Source: Mesoterricola sediminis (lineage in GTDB: Bacteria > Acidobacteriota > Holophagae > Holophagales > Holophagaceae). From it: 64,000 nucleotides of DNA. The stretch covers positions 806,001 through 870,000 of the forward strand of contig NZ_AP027081.1 of NCBI RefSeq assembly GCF_030295425.1, in the 5' to 3' direction. Positions within the stretch are counted from its first letter, which is position 1, and each line of letters opens with the position of its first letter. The notes under the pieces are model-generated. The model saw only the letters and a program-made list of their open reading frames with translations. It did not search any database and was not told the origin of the DNA. Shown piece after piece: positions 20,953 to 29,284 of the stretch. The position numbers were made by a program, and so were the translations under genes.

Positions 20953-22023
20953 ATGACTCCATCGAAGCAGCAGCCGCGCAAGATCGCGGTCATCATGGCC
21001 GGGGGCAAGGGCACCCGGTTCTGGCCGCGGTCCCGGGCCGTCCGGCCCAAGCAGTTCCTCGCCATGGTGGGCGAACGGACCCTCCTCAACGCCACCGTGG
21101 ACCGCCTCCTGCCTTCCTTCAAGGCCGAGGACATCTACATCGTGACCACCGAGGCCCTGGCGGCGGACACCCGGCGCATGCTGCCCGAGCTCCCCGCGGC
21201 CAACGTCCTGGTGGAGCCCGAGGGCCGGAACACGGCCCCCTGCCTCGCCCTGGCCCTGGCCCTCATCGAGCAGCGCACCCCCGAGGGGGTGATGGTGGTC
21301 CTGAGCGCCGATTCCTGGATCGGGGACAACGACAAGTTCCTCGCCGACATCCAGGTGGCCGTGGACCACGCCTGGCGCAAGCGGGACCTGGTGACCTTCG
21401 GCATCCGGCCCACCTATCCCGAGACCGGCTACGGCTACATCGAGACTGAAGGGCAGGGCCCCGTGCTGGGCGCCCAGGCCTTCCGCGAGAAGCCGAACTA
21501 CGAGACCGCCGTGGCCTACCTGGAATCGGGCCGGCACTTCTGGAACGCCGGCATGTTCGTGTGGACCCTCCAGGACCTGCGCGACGAACTCCTCCGCCAT
21601 TGCCCCGAAGTGCTGGCGCCCCTGGACGCCTGGATCGCCGACGGCGCTCGCCCGGATGGCCTGGCCCAGGCCTATGGCCGTCTGCCCAAGCTGTCCATCG
21701 ACTACGCCCTCATGGAGAAGTCCGAGCGGGTGGCCGTCGTCCCGGCCTCCTTCCGCTGGTCCGACGTGGGCTCCTGGCCGGCCGTCGTGGAATTCCACGA
21801 GGCCGACGCCAGCGGGAACATGGTGCAGGGTGACGCCATCCTGATCGAATCCTCCAACTGCGCCGTCTTCGGCGGCAAGCGCCTCGTGGCCGGCAGCGGA
21901 CTGGAGAACCTCATCATCGTGGACGAGCCCGACGCCCTGCTCATTTGCCGCAGGGACCGGGCCCAGGACGTGAAAACCATTGTCGAGCGCCTGGCCGCGG
22001 ATGGCCGCGCCGACCTCCTCTGA
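20953..22023 (+). CDS. manC: Mannose-1-phosphate guanylyltransferase
   Basis: 356 aa nucleotidyltransferase making GDP-mannose from mannose 1-phosphate and GTP, for capsule, LPS or glycosylation. Signature VIMAGGKGTRFWPRSR near 15-30 with KQFL; EPEGRNTAPCLAL near 85; LSADSWIG (DxxI) near 110; FREKP near 180; WNAGMFVW near 200; DYALMEKS near 250. The ATG at 20953 is preferred because it gives the standard N-terminus after a 10-bp gap from pfkA; an in-frame upstream ATG at 20926 lies inside pfkA. The fused isomerase domain of ManC/AlgA is absent; that activity is encoded by the next gene. Confidence 0.94.
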   Translation: MTPSKQQPRKIAVIMAGGKGTRFWPRSRAVRPKQFLAMVGERTLLNATVDRLLPSFKAEDIYIVTTEALAADTRRMLPELPAANVLVEPEGRNTAPCLALALALIEQRTPEGVMVVLSADSWIGDNDKFLADIQVAVDHAWRKRDLVTFGIRPTYPETGYGYIETEGQGPVLGAQAFREKPNYETAVAYLESGRHFWNAGMFVWTLQDLRDELLRHCPEVLAPLDAWIADGARPDGLAQAYGRLPKLSIDYALMEKSERVAVVPASFRWSDVGSWPAVVEFHEADASGNMVQGDAILIESSNCAVFGGKRLVAGSGLENLIIVDEPDALLICRRDRAQDVKTIVERLAADGRADLL

Positions 22024-22033
22024 CAGGCCCGCC

Positions 22034-22396
22034 ATGACCCAGAAGCCCGAACCCCTCCACGTCGACAAGCCCTGGGGCTCCTTCGACCAGTACGTCCTGA
22101 ACGCCCCCTGCACGGTGAAGATCCTCACCTGCAACCCCGGCGCCAAGCTCAGCCTCCAGCGCCACAAGCACCGGGACGAGCTGTGGGTGGCCCTGGACAG
22201 TGGCGTCGTCGTCGAGCTCGACGGCCGCATCATCACCCCGGACAAGGGCGCCCAGATCTGGCTGCCCGCCGGCTCCGTCCATCGCCTCAGCTGCGACGCC
22301 AGCCGCACGGCCCCCGTCCGCGTCATGGAAGTGAGCCTGGGCAGCTTCGACGAGAACGACATCGAGCGCCTCGAGGACGTCTACGGCCGCAACTGA
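22034..22396 (+). CDS. Mannose-6-phosphate isomerase type II-like cupin
   Basis: 120 aa single cupin equal to the C-terminal domain of bifunctional ManC/AlgA. VDKPWGSFDQYV, then LSLQRHKHRDELWVALDSG (metal ligands H, H, E) and a later AGSVHRL (H). Begins 10 bp after manC. Together the two genes are the split form of the guanylyltransferase/isomerase. Last core gene before the accessory region. Confidence 0.9.
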   Translation: MTQKPEPLHVDKPWGSFDQYVLNAPCTVKILTCNPGAKLSLQRHKHRDELWVALDSGVVVELDGRIITPDKGAQIWLPAGSVHRLSCDASRTAPVRVMEVSLGSFDENDIERLEDVYGRN

Positions 22397-22754
22397 GCCC
22401 GGATTGCCGGGACGGAAGGAATGACGTATCCTCACCCCTGAGGTGTTCCTTCGGGAACTGCACGCCACCTTTTGTCCCTTCAATCACACCAGTCCCCCCA
22501 CATTGGGGACTCCCGCAAATCACTACCCACCATCACTTCCCCGCCAAACTTTCCCACACGAAGCGCCCCCGCCTCGGGGCGTTTCACTGTACGGAAACGG
22601 GTTTTTTGAGACGGGGTAGAACAGCGGAAAACGCTGAAATTCAAGGGCTTTCTCAGGAAGGCTGTTCGGGGCTGCTTGCTTGCGAAAGGGGTCGTACGGG
22701 GTCACCTTTTCCGGTAATTTCCCTGAAGTTTGCTCCGGACGGAAGCCCAGCCCC
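22397..22754. other. Intergenic left edge of accessory region, several hairpins
   Basis: 358 bp without a convincing gene. It holds three perfect short hairpins: GTTCC-TTC-GGGAAC near 22445, AGTCCCC-N7-GGGGACT at 22491-22511, and GAAGCGCCCC-N6-GGGGCGTTTC at 22560-22585. The last is terminator-like but lacks a T-run. No tRNA is present, so the attachment site of the neighbouring recombinase is not apparent. Confidence 0.5.
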
Positions 22755-24071
22755 ATGCCCCGAACGAAGGAAGACGCCCGGCTCAGCTCCCGAACCTCCC
22801 GGTCCGATCTGCCCTCCAGGCACGAGCCCTTCTGGCTCGTCCTGGAGAAGGGCAGGGCCCTGGGCTACCGGAAGGGATCCAAGGGAGGCACCTGGTACGC
22901 CCGCTACTACAACGCCGCCGGCGATCCGAAGCCCCTCGTCCAGGCCCTGGGCGCCGCCGACGGCGTGAGCGACGCCGACGGGGCCATGGTCCTCTCCTTC
23001 TCCCAGGCCCAGGCGGCGGCCCGGAAGGGGTTCGAGACGGCCTACCACCAGGCCACGGGGGACCGGGTGCGGAGCGGCGGGTACCCGGTGGCCGACGCCG
23101 TCGCGGACTACCTGGCGGATCGCAAGCGCAACGGCGCCAAGACCGCCGATCGCATGGCCTACGACTTCAACGCCTGGGTCCTCCCGAACCTGGGGACCCT
23201 CCCCCTGGACCGCCTCACTCGCAAGCGCCTGGAGCGGTGGATGGACGAGATGGCGGCCGCCCCCACCCGCCTCCGGGGCGGCAAGACCGCGCCTCCCCCT
23301 TCCACCCCCGACGAGATCCGCGCCCGCAGGGCCAGCACCAACCGCCTCTGGAAGAACCTGAAGGCGGCCCTGAACCTGGCCTGGAAGGAGCGCCGGGTGG
23401 CCACCAACGAGGCCTGGAAGGACCTGCGGGAGTTCCGGGGCACCCAGACCTCCCGGGTGTGCTTCCTCACCCCGGCGGAGCAGGTGCGCCTGGTGAACGC
23501 CTGCCCCTCGCCCGACTTCCGCCGCCTCGTCCAGGCGGGGCTCTTCACGGGAGCGCGGGAGAGCGAGCTGGCCCGCCTCGTCGCCAAGGATTTCGATCCC
23601 GTGAACGGGTCACTCTTCATCGAGTTCAGCAAGTCGAACAAGCCGCGGCACATCACCCTCACGGAGGAGGGGGTGGCCTTCTTCAAGGAACTGGTGGCCG
23701 GCCTGGAGCCCGCCGCGCCCCTCTTCCGGCGGGAGACGTACGACCGGAAGCAGAAGGACCCCAGCGGAATCTGGAGCCGGGCCGAACTGAGCCGGACCAT
23801 GGCGGAGACCTGCAAGGCCGCGAAGCTGGAGCCCCTGGTCTTCCACGAGCTCCGGCACACCTACGCCTCCGGCCTGGTGAACCGGGGCGTGCCCCTGGTC
23901 TTCGTGGCCATGCAACTGGGACACCGGGACACGACCATGGTGGAGCTGCACTACGGCCACCTTTGCCAGCACGCCAAGGCGGAGGCGGTGCGGAAGCTGG
24001 CGCCGGTGCTGGGGATCCATGCGCCTTCGGGGGTGGCGGAGCTCCAGGTGAAAGGCGCTGGGGAGCCCTGA
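22755..24071 (+). CDS. Tyrosine recombinase / phage-type integrase
   Basis: 438 aa site-specific recombinase. An N-terminal arm/DUF4102-like region with RKGSKGGTWYARYYNAAG is followed by a SAM-like core-binding domain (VADAVADYLADRKRNGAKTA, about 115-235) and the catalytic domain. Catalytic residues: R in TGARESEL, K in EFSKSNKPRH, HxxR in FHELRHTYASG, H in LGHRDT and Y in ELHYGH. The ATG at 22755 is chosen; upstream in-frame starts read into AT-richer intergenic sequence. It lacks the integron-integrase-specific extra helix near patch III and is longer than IntI, so it is not the source of the cassette array further on. Probably the integrase of a genomic island. Confidence 0.9.
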   Translation: MPRTKEDARLSSRTSRSDLPSRHEPFWLVLEKGRALGYRKGSKGGTWYARYYNAAGDPKPLVQALGAADGVSDADGAMVLSFSQAQAAARKGFETAYHQATGDRVRSGGYPVADAVADYLADRKRNGAKTADRMAYDFNAWVLPNLGTLPLDRLTRKRLERWMDEMAAAPTRLRGGKTAPPPSTPDEIRARRASTNRLWKNLKAALNLAWKERRVATNEAWKDLREFRGTQTSRVCFLTPAEQVRLVNACPSPDFRRLVQAGLFTGARESELARLVAKDFDPVNGSLFIEFSKSNKPRHITLTEEGVAFFKELVAGLEPAAPLFRRETYDRKQKDPSGIWSRAELSRTMAETCKAAKLEPLVFHELRHTYASGLVNRGVPLVFVAMQLGHRDTTMVELHYGHLCQHAKAEAVRKLAPVLGIHAPSGVAELQVKGAGEP

Positions 24072-24156
24072 GGGCAGTTGGAACGGCCGGGTGATGGTCC
24101 AGGCAGGGACCTCGGGGTCCTCGCTATTCAGGTGTCATTCCATCTTCGAAATATGC

Positions 24157-24184
24157 TTGATTTGAATCACTTTCTGCCTATCAT
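24157..24184 (+). promoter_or_regulatory. Promoter and operator-like repeat of the XRE-nucleotidyltransferase pair
   Basis: TTGATT (24157-24162) and TATCAT (24179-24184) with a 16-nt spacer, in a locally AT-rich stretch. The -35 overlaps the inverted repeat TGATT-TG-AATCA (24158-24169), a plausible binding site for the XRE protein encoded just downstream. Confidence 0.5.
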
Positions 24185-24219
24185 TATTTGGAAATGAATA
24201 CTGATATTGGAAAATAAAT

Positions 24220-25044
24220 ATGAATACCACCAAAAGCAACGCCATCCGGGCTGAGATCGCCAAGAACGTGAGGGCCCTGCGCGAAGGTCGCAGGATGACC
24301 CAGGCCTACTTGTCCAGGCGTCTGGGGATGAGCCAAGGCCGATTCTCCGTGGTCGAGAGAGGAGACGGTTCCTTCACCGCCGAGCAACTCGTGGAAATCC
24401 TCAGGCTGTTCAATGTGACGGTGGGACAACTCGTCGCCGAGAAGGGTGATCCCGAGGCCTACTTGCACAAGGCCCTGGCGCGCCTGGGCGCGGCGCACCT
24501 TTTTGAGGACGACCGGATCCTTCCGAGCGAGGAGTTGGCGGAGCTCGAGCGGGTGCTGAGGGAGGTCTTGGTGGTTGGTGAACCGGCCCGCCAGGTCACG
24601 GCCTTGGCCCCGGTGTTGATCGTCAACGTGGAGAAGCTGAACCTGAGCCGGGCCTGGGCAGTGTTCAAGGACTACGGCCTGGAGCGAAGGTTCGGATGGC
24701 TGATCGACAGCACCCTTGAGGCCATTCGGGCGATCCTCCGAAGTTCACCGAACCTGTCTCGAAAGGAAACACTGCGGCTGAGGAAGGCGGAACGGGCCTT
24801 CGAGCGGTTCCTTCGAAGGGAGGGACCCAGCCAGATTCGCCGGGTTCCTGCCGACCCGCCGGAGAAACTGGAGGAGCGGACCCTGGATGTGGACGTGATC
24901 GGGAGGGCTGTGGTAAGTGACCAGACGCTGCGGGAACTCATCCGAGACGCCTCAGACGCAGCCAGGAGATGGGGAGTTGCCACAGCCCTGCAAACCGAGG
25001 ATTTCATTGAAGCCGTGAGGGCTGCTGGTGTCGTCACCGATTGA
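24220..25044 (+). CDS. XRE-family regulator, likely antitoxin
   Basis: 274 aa. Residues about 10-65 are a Cro/CI-type helix-turn-helix (IAKNVRALREGRRMTQAYLS, RRLGMSQGRFSVVERGDGSF). The longer C-terminal part (about 75-160: HKALARLGAAHLFEDDRILPS and VTALAPVLIVNVEKLNL) is shared with a decayed copy at 31822-32406, which shows it is a conserved domain; I do not know its name. The next gene starts inside this one (17-bp overlap) and encodes a nucleotidyltransferase, so the pair resembles type IV (AbiE-like) toxin-antitoxin operons in which the first gene is the regulator/antitoxin. Base composition is lower in GC than in the core genes. Confidence 0.7.
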   Translation: MNTTKSNAIRAEIAKNVRALREGRRMTQAYLSRRLGMSQGRFSVVERGDGSFTAEQLVEILRLFNVTVGQLVAEKGDPEAYLHKALARLGAAHLFEDDRILPSEELAELERVLREVLVVGEPARQVTALAPVLIVNVEKLNLSRAWAVFKDYGLERRFGWLIDSTLEAIRAILRSSPNLSRKETLRLRKAERAFERFLRREGPSQIRRVPADPPEKLEERTLDVDVIGRAVVSDQTLRELIRDASDAARRWGVATALQTEDFIEAVRAAGVVTD

Positions 25045-25624
25045 GAATTTCTTGCTGGCCATCGACCGTGCCTGGCAACGCCCTTCAGGCGCAAAGACCA
25101 TGCTTCACGTCATCGGGTCAACGGCCCTGATGCTTCAAAGCAATTACGTCCGTGGCACGAAGGACAGCGACGTGCTGGAGGCGGCGGACCTGCCCTCGGA
25201 TATCGCAGCGGAGTTGCTGGCTTTGGCGGGGCGGGGCACATCCCTGGCGGCTCGTCACCAGATTTACCTGGATATCGTGCCCCGTGGCCTGCCATTTCTT
25301 CCCCTGGCCCCCGTCTGGCACTCCCTCCGCGGGTTCAGTGATCAGCTGGTCAACTTCCAGGTGGAGAGCCTTGACATTGTCGATGTCACTGTCAGCAAGC
25401 TGAAACGCTTCAACCTGAATGACCAAGCTGATGTCCGGGCCATGGTCGAAAGGGGCATGGTCTCCCACGATGAACTGGTCGAACGATTCAAGTCTGCGGT
25501 GGATCGATTCTCCGGAGACGCACGGGCTTACGACCTTCCGAAATGCGTCCGGAACCTTAACCAGGTTGAGCGGGACCTGTTTTTAGAGGATGGGACCGAA
25601 ATCGAATTGCCCGACTGGATCTAA
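25028..25624 (+). CDS. Nucleotidyltransferase-like protein, likely toxin
   Basis: 198 aa. The N-terminal half has the pol-beta nucleotidyltransferase signature: HVIGSTALMLQ then VRGTKDSDVLEA, i.e. GST plus DxD, with a third Asp in IYLDIVP. The second half (VDVTVSKLKRFNLNDQADVR followed by VERGMVSHDELVERF) matches the AbiEii/DUF6036 type of helical tail. It starts with GTG, overlapping the XRE gene by 17 bp. Related toxins (AbiEii, MenT) transfer nucleotides to tRNA or other targets; that role is inferred here. A truncated second copy lies at 32363. Confidence 0.7.
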   Translation: MSSPIENFLLAIDRAWQRPSGAKTMLHVIGSTALMLQSNYVRGTKDSDVLEAADLPSDIAAELLALAGRGTSLAARHQIYLDIVPRGLPFLPLAPVWHSLRGFSDQLVNFQVESLDIVDVTVSKLKRFNLNDQADVRAMVERGMVSHDELVERFKSAVDRFSGDARAYDLPKCVRNLNQVERDLFLEDGTEIELPDWI

Positions 25625-26014
25625 GGCCACGACTGATTGAACCAGGCTTGTGGCAATCCAGGAGCCTGCCCCTTGTCCAAGGGCCGCAGGCTCGGTCACA
25701 TTGGCGAGATGCCGATGTTCGCCCGAAGCGAGCCGGGCACTGGAATCCAGCGGGCGATTTCGTGAGTTTGGACTTCTGTGGGGCGTTCAAGGCTGGCAAT
25801 GAATTGGAACAGGGCGCGAAGATCTTCGCGCCCTGTCCAATGATGTCCAGCGGGGCGAACCCTATCGAGCCGATGATGCTGCCTGCAGCGAAAGCCAAAC
25901 CAAGTTGTTGGTTTTGAGCGAGTTGAAAATTGTCAAAGGTGGGGTGTTGAGGGCCCCGGGAAACGAATCGCCTACAAGGCTTTTAGCCTCCGTGGCGCCA
26001 CGAAGGGGTAGAGG
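25625..26014. other. Gene-poor stretch with a 28-bp perfect palindrome
   Basis: Nearly 400 bp between the nucleotidyltransferase and the first attC box. Short overlapping frames exist on both strands but neither resembles a known protein, and both cross the palindrome at 25809-25836. By position it would be the cassette following the interrupted attC in the minus-strand array, perhaps a degenerate one. I see no second attC at its far end. Confidence 0.4.
25809..25836. repeat. Perfect 28-bp palindrome
   Basis: Arms ACAGGGCGCGAAGA and TCTTCGCGCCCTGT meet without spacer; with one bulged A the pairing extends by TTGG/CCAA on the outside. It would form a very stable hairpin or cruciform. There is no T-run, so it is not a standard terminator. 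Confidence 0.75.
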
Positions 26015-26027
26015 GTCTAACGCTTCA
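26015..26027 (-). other. Integron attC site C, outer part split off by IS1380
   Basis: GTCTAACGCTTCA: an RYYYAAC box followed by GC, the outer end of an attC. The remainder of this site resumes at 27705 on the other side of the IS1380-type element. Joined, the start reads GTCTAACG-CTTCA-AGTTGAG, very like attC sites of classical cassettes. Confidence 0.75.
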
Positions 26028-27699
26028 CCTGAGTCCGTGCAATCCGCCTGCGGCGAATCTCCGGAAACCCAATATCCATGAGGGTTTGGTACCATTGTAG
26101 TCGGGTGATCGGTGTCACCCAACGGGTGACCCGAATGGAAATCAAGTTCATCAAGTCTGAGAAGATGGAACTGGTTGGAGGCGCAGGGCTTGCCTTGGTG
26201 GGCCAGATCCTGAACCGGTGCACGACCCTGGGCAAGGATCTCACCCGGCAGTTCCCCAAGCGGACCGGAGCCGTGCCGACCGGCGACGTGGCTTTGGCCT
26301 ACGTCGCAACCCTCTGCACGGGGAAGAGCGACTTCGAGGCCGTCTCGACCCTGGAGGACAAGGTGCTCGCGCCGGAGAGCCTGGGCCTTCAGGCCTTCCC
26401 CTCGCCGGTCACCGTCCGGCAGCGGCTGGACGAAGGGGCGGACCTCTACATGCCCTACGTACAGAAAGCCACCGGCGACCTCCTACGCAAGAGCAAGGCC
26501 CCGATCACCGCCCTCTCCACCGGGCACGTGGCCCTGGACGTCGATGTCACCCCGCTGGACAACTCCAACTCCAAGAAGGAAGGCATCGGCTGGACCTACA
26601 AGCAATTCGAGGGCTACGCGCCCATCGCCGCCTACCTGGGCGAGGAGGGCTGGGCCCTGGGCTTCGAATTGCGGGAGGGGACCCAACACTCGCAGAAGGA
26701 GACCCCCGCGTTCCTGGCGCGGGTGAGCGCCCTCGCCAAGAAACTGGTGAGCGGGAGGAGGATCCTGCTCCGCATGGATTCCGGCAACGACGCATTGGAG
26801 AACTACGCCCTGGCTGCCGAGGAAGGCATCGACTACCTGGTCAAGCACAACTGGCGCACGGAGAACCTGGAGGTCTGGGCGGACAAGGCCGCGGGCATGC
26901 CGGAATCCGCCTGGAGCCACCCCCGGGAAGGGAAGCGGGTGGTGCGCTTCTCGGAGCGGATGGAACGAACGGTGAAGTTCAAAGGCGAGGAAAGGGTTGT
27001 TCGCTACCGGATGGTGGTGGAGGTTTCCGAGCGCACCACGGACGCCAAGGGCAACGCCCTGCTGCTCCCCCTGGTGGGCGTGGATGCCTGGATCACCAGC
27101 CTGGACCTGCCGGAAGCCGACGTGGTCGCCATCTACCGGGACCACGGCACGAGCGAGCAGTTCCATTCCGAGATGAAGGGAGAACTCGATCTGGAGCGGC
27201 TTCCCAGCGGCAAGTTCATGACCAACGCCCTCATCCTGGAGATGGGCGTCCTGGCCTACAACGTCCTGCGCCTCATGGGGCAGATCGGCCTGAAGGGGTA
27301 CAAGCAGCGGCACGAGAGCAAGCGTCGCCGCATCCGGACGGTGATCCAGGAACTGCTGTGCGTGGCGGCACGGGTCGTTCACCACGCGGGCCAGGTGGCC
27401 TACAAGTTCGGGCGGACCTGTCTGGCCTTCGACCGGCTGGTCCTGCTCCGAGCCCATTTCTGCGGCGCCTGACGGCCTCCACGCTCTCGATCGGATGCCT
27501 CCAGAAACCACCGGCGTCAGGCCGGAGGACCATCCGGAATTTGGGGTATCCCGCCAAACGCCCCTGTTTCCCGGCCCACGAAGGGACCGTGAAGGTGCGA
27601 AGGCGGCCTTCGACATCTCAACCCGGCGCCTGGTCGGCGACAATGGCCCCATTCGGAGCGTGTTCCGTCGGATCCCGCAGGGATCCGCACGGATTCACG
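26028..27699 (+). mobile_element. IS1380-family insertion sequence inside attC
   Basis: 1672 bp. Ends: CCTGAGTCCGTGC at 26028-26040 and, reverse-complemented, CGTGAATCCGTGC at 27687-27699 (11 of 13 identical). It is bracketed by a 5-bp direct repeat CTTCA (26023-26027 and 27700-27704), a target duplication of the size usual for IS1380 elements. Removing the element and one CTTCA rebuilds a 128-bp attC, equal in length to attC B. The element holds one full-length transposase gene. Confidence 0.85.
26135..27472 (+). CDS. IS1380-family transposase
   Basis: 445 aa DDE transposase, full length for IS1380. Visible landmarks: GHVALDVDVTPLDNSNSKKE (first Asp), LLRMDSGNDALENYALAAEE (second Asp), and IYRDHGTSEQFHSEMKGELD with the conserved YREN-like acidic segment (third acidic residue), then a C-terminal RIRTVIQELL helix. 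The ATG at 26135 gives MEIKFIKSEKMELVGGAGL, the usual start; the frame is open for 19 more codons upstream. Between the IS end and the start, GGGTGA-N6-TCACCC and GGTGTCACCC-AAC-GGGTGACC form overlapping hairpins that could damp translation. Confidence 0.92.
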   Translation: MEIKFIKSEKMELVGGAGLALVGQILNRCTTLGKDLTRQFPKRTGAVPTGDVALAYVATLCTGKSDFEAVSTLEDKVLAPESLGLQAFPSPVTVRQRLDEGADLYMPYVQKATGDLLRKSKAPITALSTGHVALDVDVTPLDNSNSKKEGIGWTYKQFEGYAPIAAYLGEEGWALGFELREGTQHSQKETPAFLARVSALAKKLVSGRRILLRMDSGNDALENYALAAEEGIDYLVKHNWRTENLEVWADKAAGMPESAWSHPREGKRVVRFSERMERTVKFKGEERVVRYRMVVEVSERTTDAKGNALLLPLVGVDAWITSLDLPEADVVAIYRDHGTSEQFHSEMKGELDLERLPSGKFMTNALILEMGVLAYNVLRLMGQIGLKGYKQRHESKRRRIRTVIQELLCVAARVVHHAGQVAYKFGRTCLAFDRLVLLRAHFCGA

Positions 27700-27704
27700 C
27701 TTCA

Positions 27705-27819
27705 AGTTGAGCGGCCCCAACCTAGCGGCGCGGATGTGGGAGAACGGGAGATGAGGTTCGCAATGCAAAGAGTGCAAGCGCTTAAGGTTGGGGTCTTGTG
27801 TTCGAACGCGGGGTTAGGC
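27705..27819 (-). other. Integron attC site C, inner part
   Basis: Continues the site begun at 26015. CCCCAACCT (27715-27723) pairs with AGGTTGGGG (27785-27793), and the far box is GTTAGGC (27813-27819). Read on the minus strand it follows the stop codon of the cassette gene at 27843 by 23 bp. The IS1380 insertion separates the two ends, so the site is presumably inactive. Confidence 0.8.
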
Positions 27820-27842
27820 ATGTGGGCTAAGCGCAGTTGGTT

Positions 27843-28508
27843 TCATTTATTGAAATCCTTTTCGCGAAATTTGGTATCAAATTCCTTGGGGTCGATTTCC
27901 TTTGCCCTTGATAAGAGTTCCTCGACTTCAGACTCGAGTTTTTCCTGAAATTGAACGTAGGCTTTATGCATCGGGCCTAACACGTCAATGTGGGGTTCAT
28001 ATGGGTTACTTAGGTGATATTCGATATGCCAGATTATATCGCATATGTTTTTAAGCATGCAGGTGAGTTCGTCTATATAATGAGAAAATTCCTTTTTGGC
28101 TGCGCCAGGGGACGGGGCAATACGAATTGCTTTGACGGTCTCCCGTGTGATTTGATGAAAATTGTCGATACTCTCATTGAATGTATCCAATGATAGATGG
28201 ATCAATTGGTAAGATCTTCTTTGATGCACATTCAGATGGGCTTGAACATCCTTATAGTGTTGATTGAAAAAATAGTGAGAAATGCGGATTGGTATCCCGC
28301 CCTCTAACCTGAGATGAACGGCGAGCTGGATTTTCCGAGCAACAGATAATTTTGTGCGAATTAGTTGACCGTGGATATCTTCTAATTCGTCTAACAATCC
28401 TCTCTCGAGCATTGCCTCGTTTCTTCGTTCCCGAATAATTGCAGTCCCTTGGCCTAGCATCCAGCCTAGAAATACAGAGAACAGAGAAATCAATGTGTTG
28501 GAGGCCAT
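27843..28508 (-). CDS. Integron cassette gene, membrane-anchored protein of unknown function
   Basis: 221 aa. An N-terminal hydrophobic segment (NTLISLFSVFLGWMLGQGTA) is followed by a long, charged, helical cytoplasmic or periplasmic domain with possible coiled coil at the end (FQEKLESEVEELLSRAKEID). No family recognised. The ATG at 28506-28508 is preferred: a longer frame reads back through attC B, and the start lies 34 bp inside the cassette boundary. Clearly lower GC and different codon use from the core genes. It lies between attC B and attC C on the minus strand, in the expected cassette orientation (gene first, then attC). Confidence 0.7.
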   Translation of the reverse strand: MASNTLISLFSVFLGWMLGQGTAIIRERRNEAMLERGLLDELEDIHGQLIRTKLSVARKIQLAVHLRLEGGIPIRISHYFFNQHYKDVQAHLNVHQRRSYQLIHLSLDTFNESIDNFHQITRETVKAIRIAPSPGAAKKEFSHYIDELTCMLKNICDIIWHIEYHLSNPYEPHIDVLGPMHKAYVQFQEKLESEVEELLSRAKEIDPKEFDTKFREKDFNK

Positions 28509-28541
28509 GTTTAACCATGTTCTATGAAGTGCCTGGGTGAT

Positions 28542-28669
28542 GTCTAACGCATGGAGTTTGGCTACCCCCAAAGTGACGGCGTGAGCGAGGGAGAATGGGA
28601 GTGGGGATATGAGAAGTATGACATTGGAGCGATAGGCTTTGGGGGTCGCGCTCGAGCGAAAGGTTAGGC
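28542..28669 (-). other. Integron attC site B
   Basis: 128 bp with GTCTAAC at 28542-28548 and GTTAGGC at 28663-28669 as outer boxes. Inner arms ACCCCCAAAG (28564-28573) and CTTTGGGGGT (28637-28646) pair perfectly over 10 bp. Located 45 bp after the stop of the cassette gene at 28715, and 34 bp before the start of the next cassette gene. Confidence 0.85.
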
Positions 28670-28714
28670 AGGCGAGCTTTTGGTGCGGTGCCGGGGAGCT
28701 GTGGCGCCTTAGAG

Positions 28715-29284
28715 TTACGCAGATGCGAGGCGATAAATATAGGTCATGATCTTCGTTGCCATGTAAATGGCTGTTGTGGCTCCGAGGACGACCAGGACTG
28801 AGGAAAGCCACTTCAGCCACCTGGCTGGTTGGGGTGTTGGAAGAACATTGATAATTTCAACAAACCCTTCATCGGATTTTGCATAAGTATTGATCCCACT
28901 CCAAAGCAGAGGAGGGAAATATAGATATGCAAGGGTGACCTGCTCATCCGGTCGTAATTTGGGAATACAGATTTCATTTCCGCTCTTATCTGGAAGATCA
29001 ATTACTTCGTACTGGCAAGGAGGGAAAACCGAGAATGCTGGAAGCGCAGTGTGGCCTAGGCGAATATTGGTCGCAGTTTTCCTTCCGGCATTGCGGACAA
29101 CAATGGAATGCGTATGGACAACTAGAGACTCGCCATCGGGAATGGGCATCTTCACCGCTGAGGAATGTGCCAGGTAACTTATTACTTTTGGGCGCTTCTC
29201 CAGATGCCTATTTAGGAAGGCGCCAACGCTGACGCCGGCAATTGGGCCTAAATATCGCGAGAATAGATCCCAATCAATGGACAT
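28715..29284 (-). CDS. Integron cassette gene, two-helix membrane protein of unknown function
   Basis: 189 aa. Hydrophobic segments at both ends (LGPIAGVSVGAFLN near 12-25, and WLSSVLVVLGATTAIYMATK near 160-179) enclose a beta-rich middle (VVHTHSIVVRNAGRKTATNI, then FPPCQYEVIDLPDKSG) that looks like an Ig-like fold of the kind found in membrane-tethered hypothetical proteins with a conserved VxNxGxxxAxxI strand. Function unknown. AT-richer than the surroundings; occupies a complete cassette between attC A and attC B, transcribed on the minus strand. Confidence 0.72.
   Translation of the reverse strand: MSIDWDLFSRYLGPIAGVSVGAFLNRHLEKRPKVISYLAHSSAVKMPIPDGESLVVHTHSIVVRNAGRKTATNIRLGHTALPAFSVFPPCQYEVIDLPDKSGNEICIPKLRPDEQVTLAYLYFPPLLWSGINTYAKSDEGFVEIINVLPTPQPARWLKWLSSVLVVLGATTAIYMATKIMTYIYRLASA

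Noticed and set aside
22755-24071. Integron integrase (IntI)
   Set aside because: The recombinase is 438 aa and has a phage-type arm domain; no IntI-specific insert near the second catalytic box. It also lies on the far side of another gene pair from the cassettes.
25557-25898. 113-codon minus-strand frame (MAFAAGSIIGSIGFAPLDIIG) next to attC C
   Set aside because: By position it could be another cassette gene, but it runs into the nucleotidyltransferase gene, spans the palindrome and has no recognisable protein character after about 25 residues.
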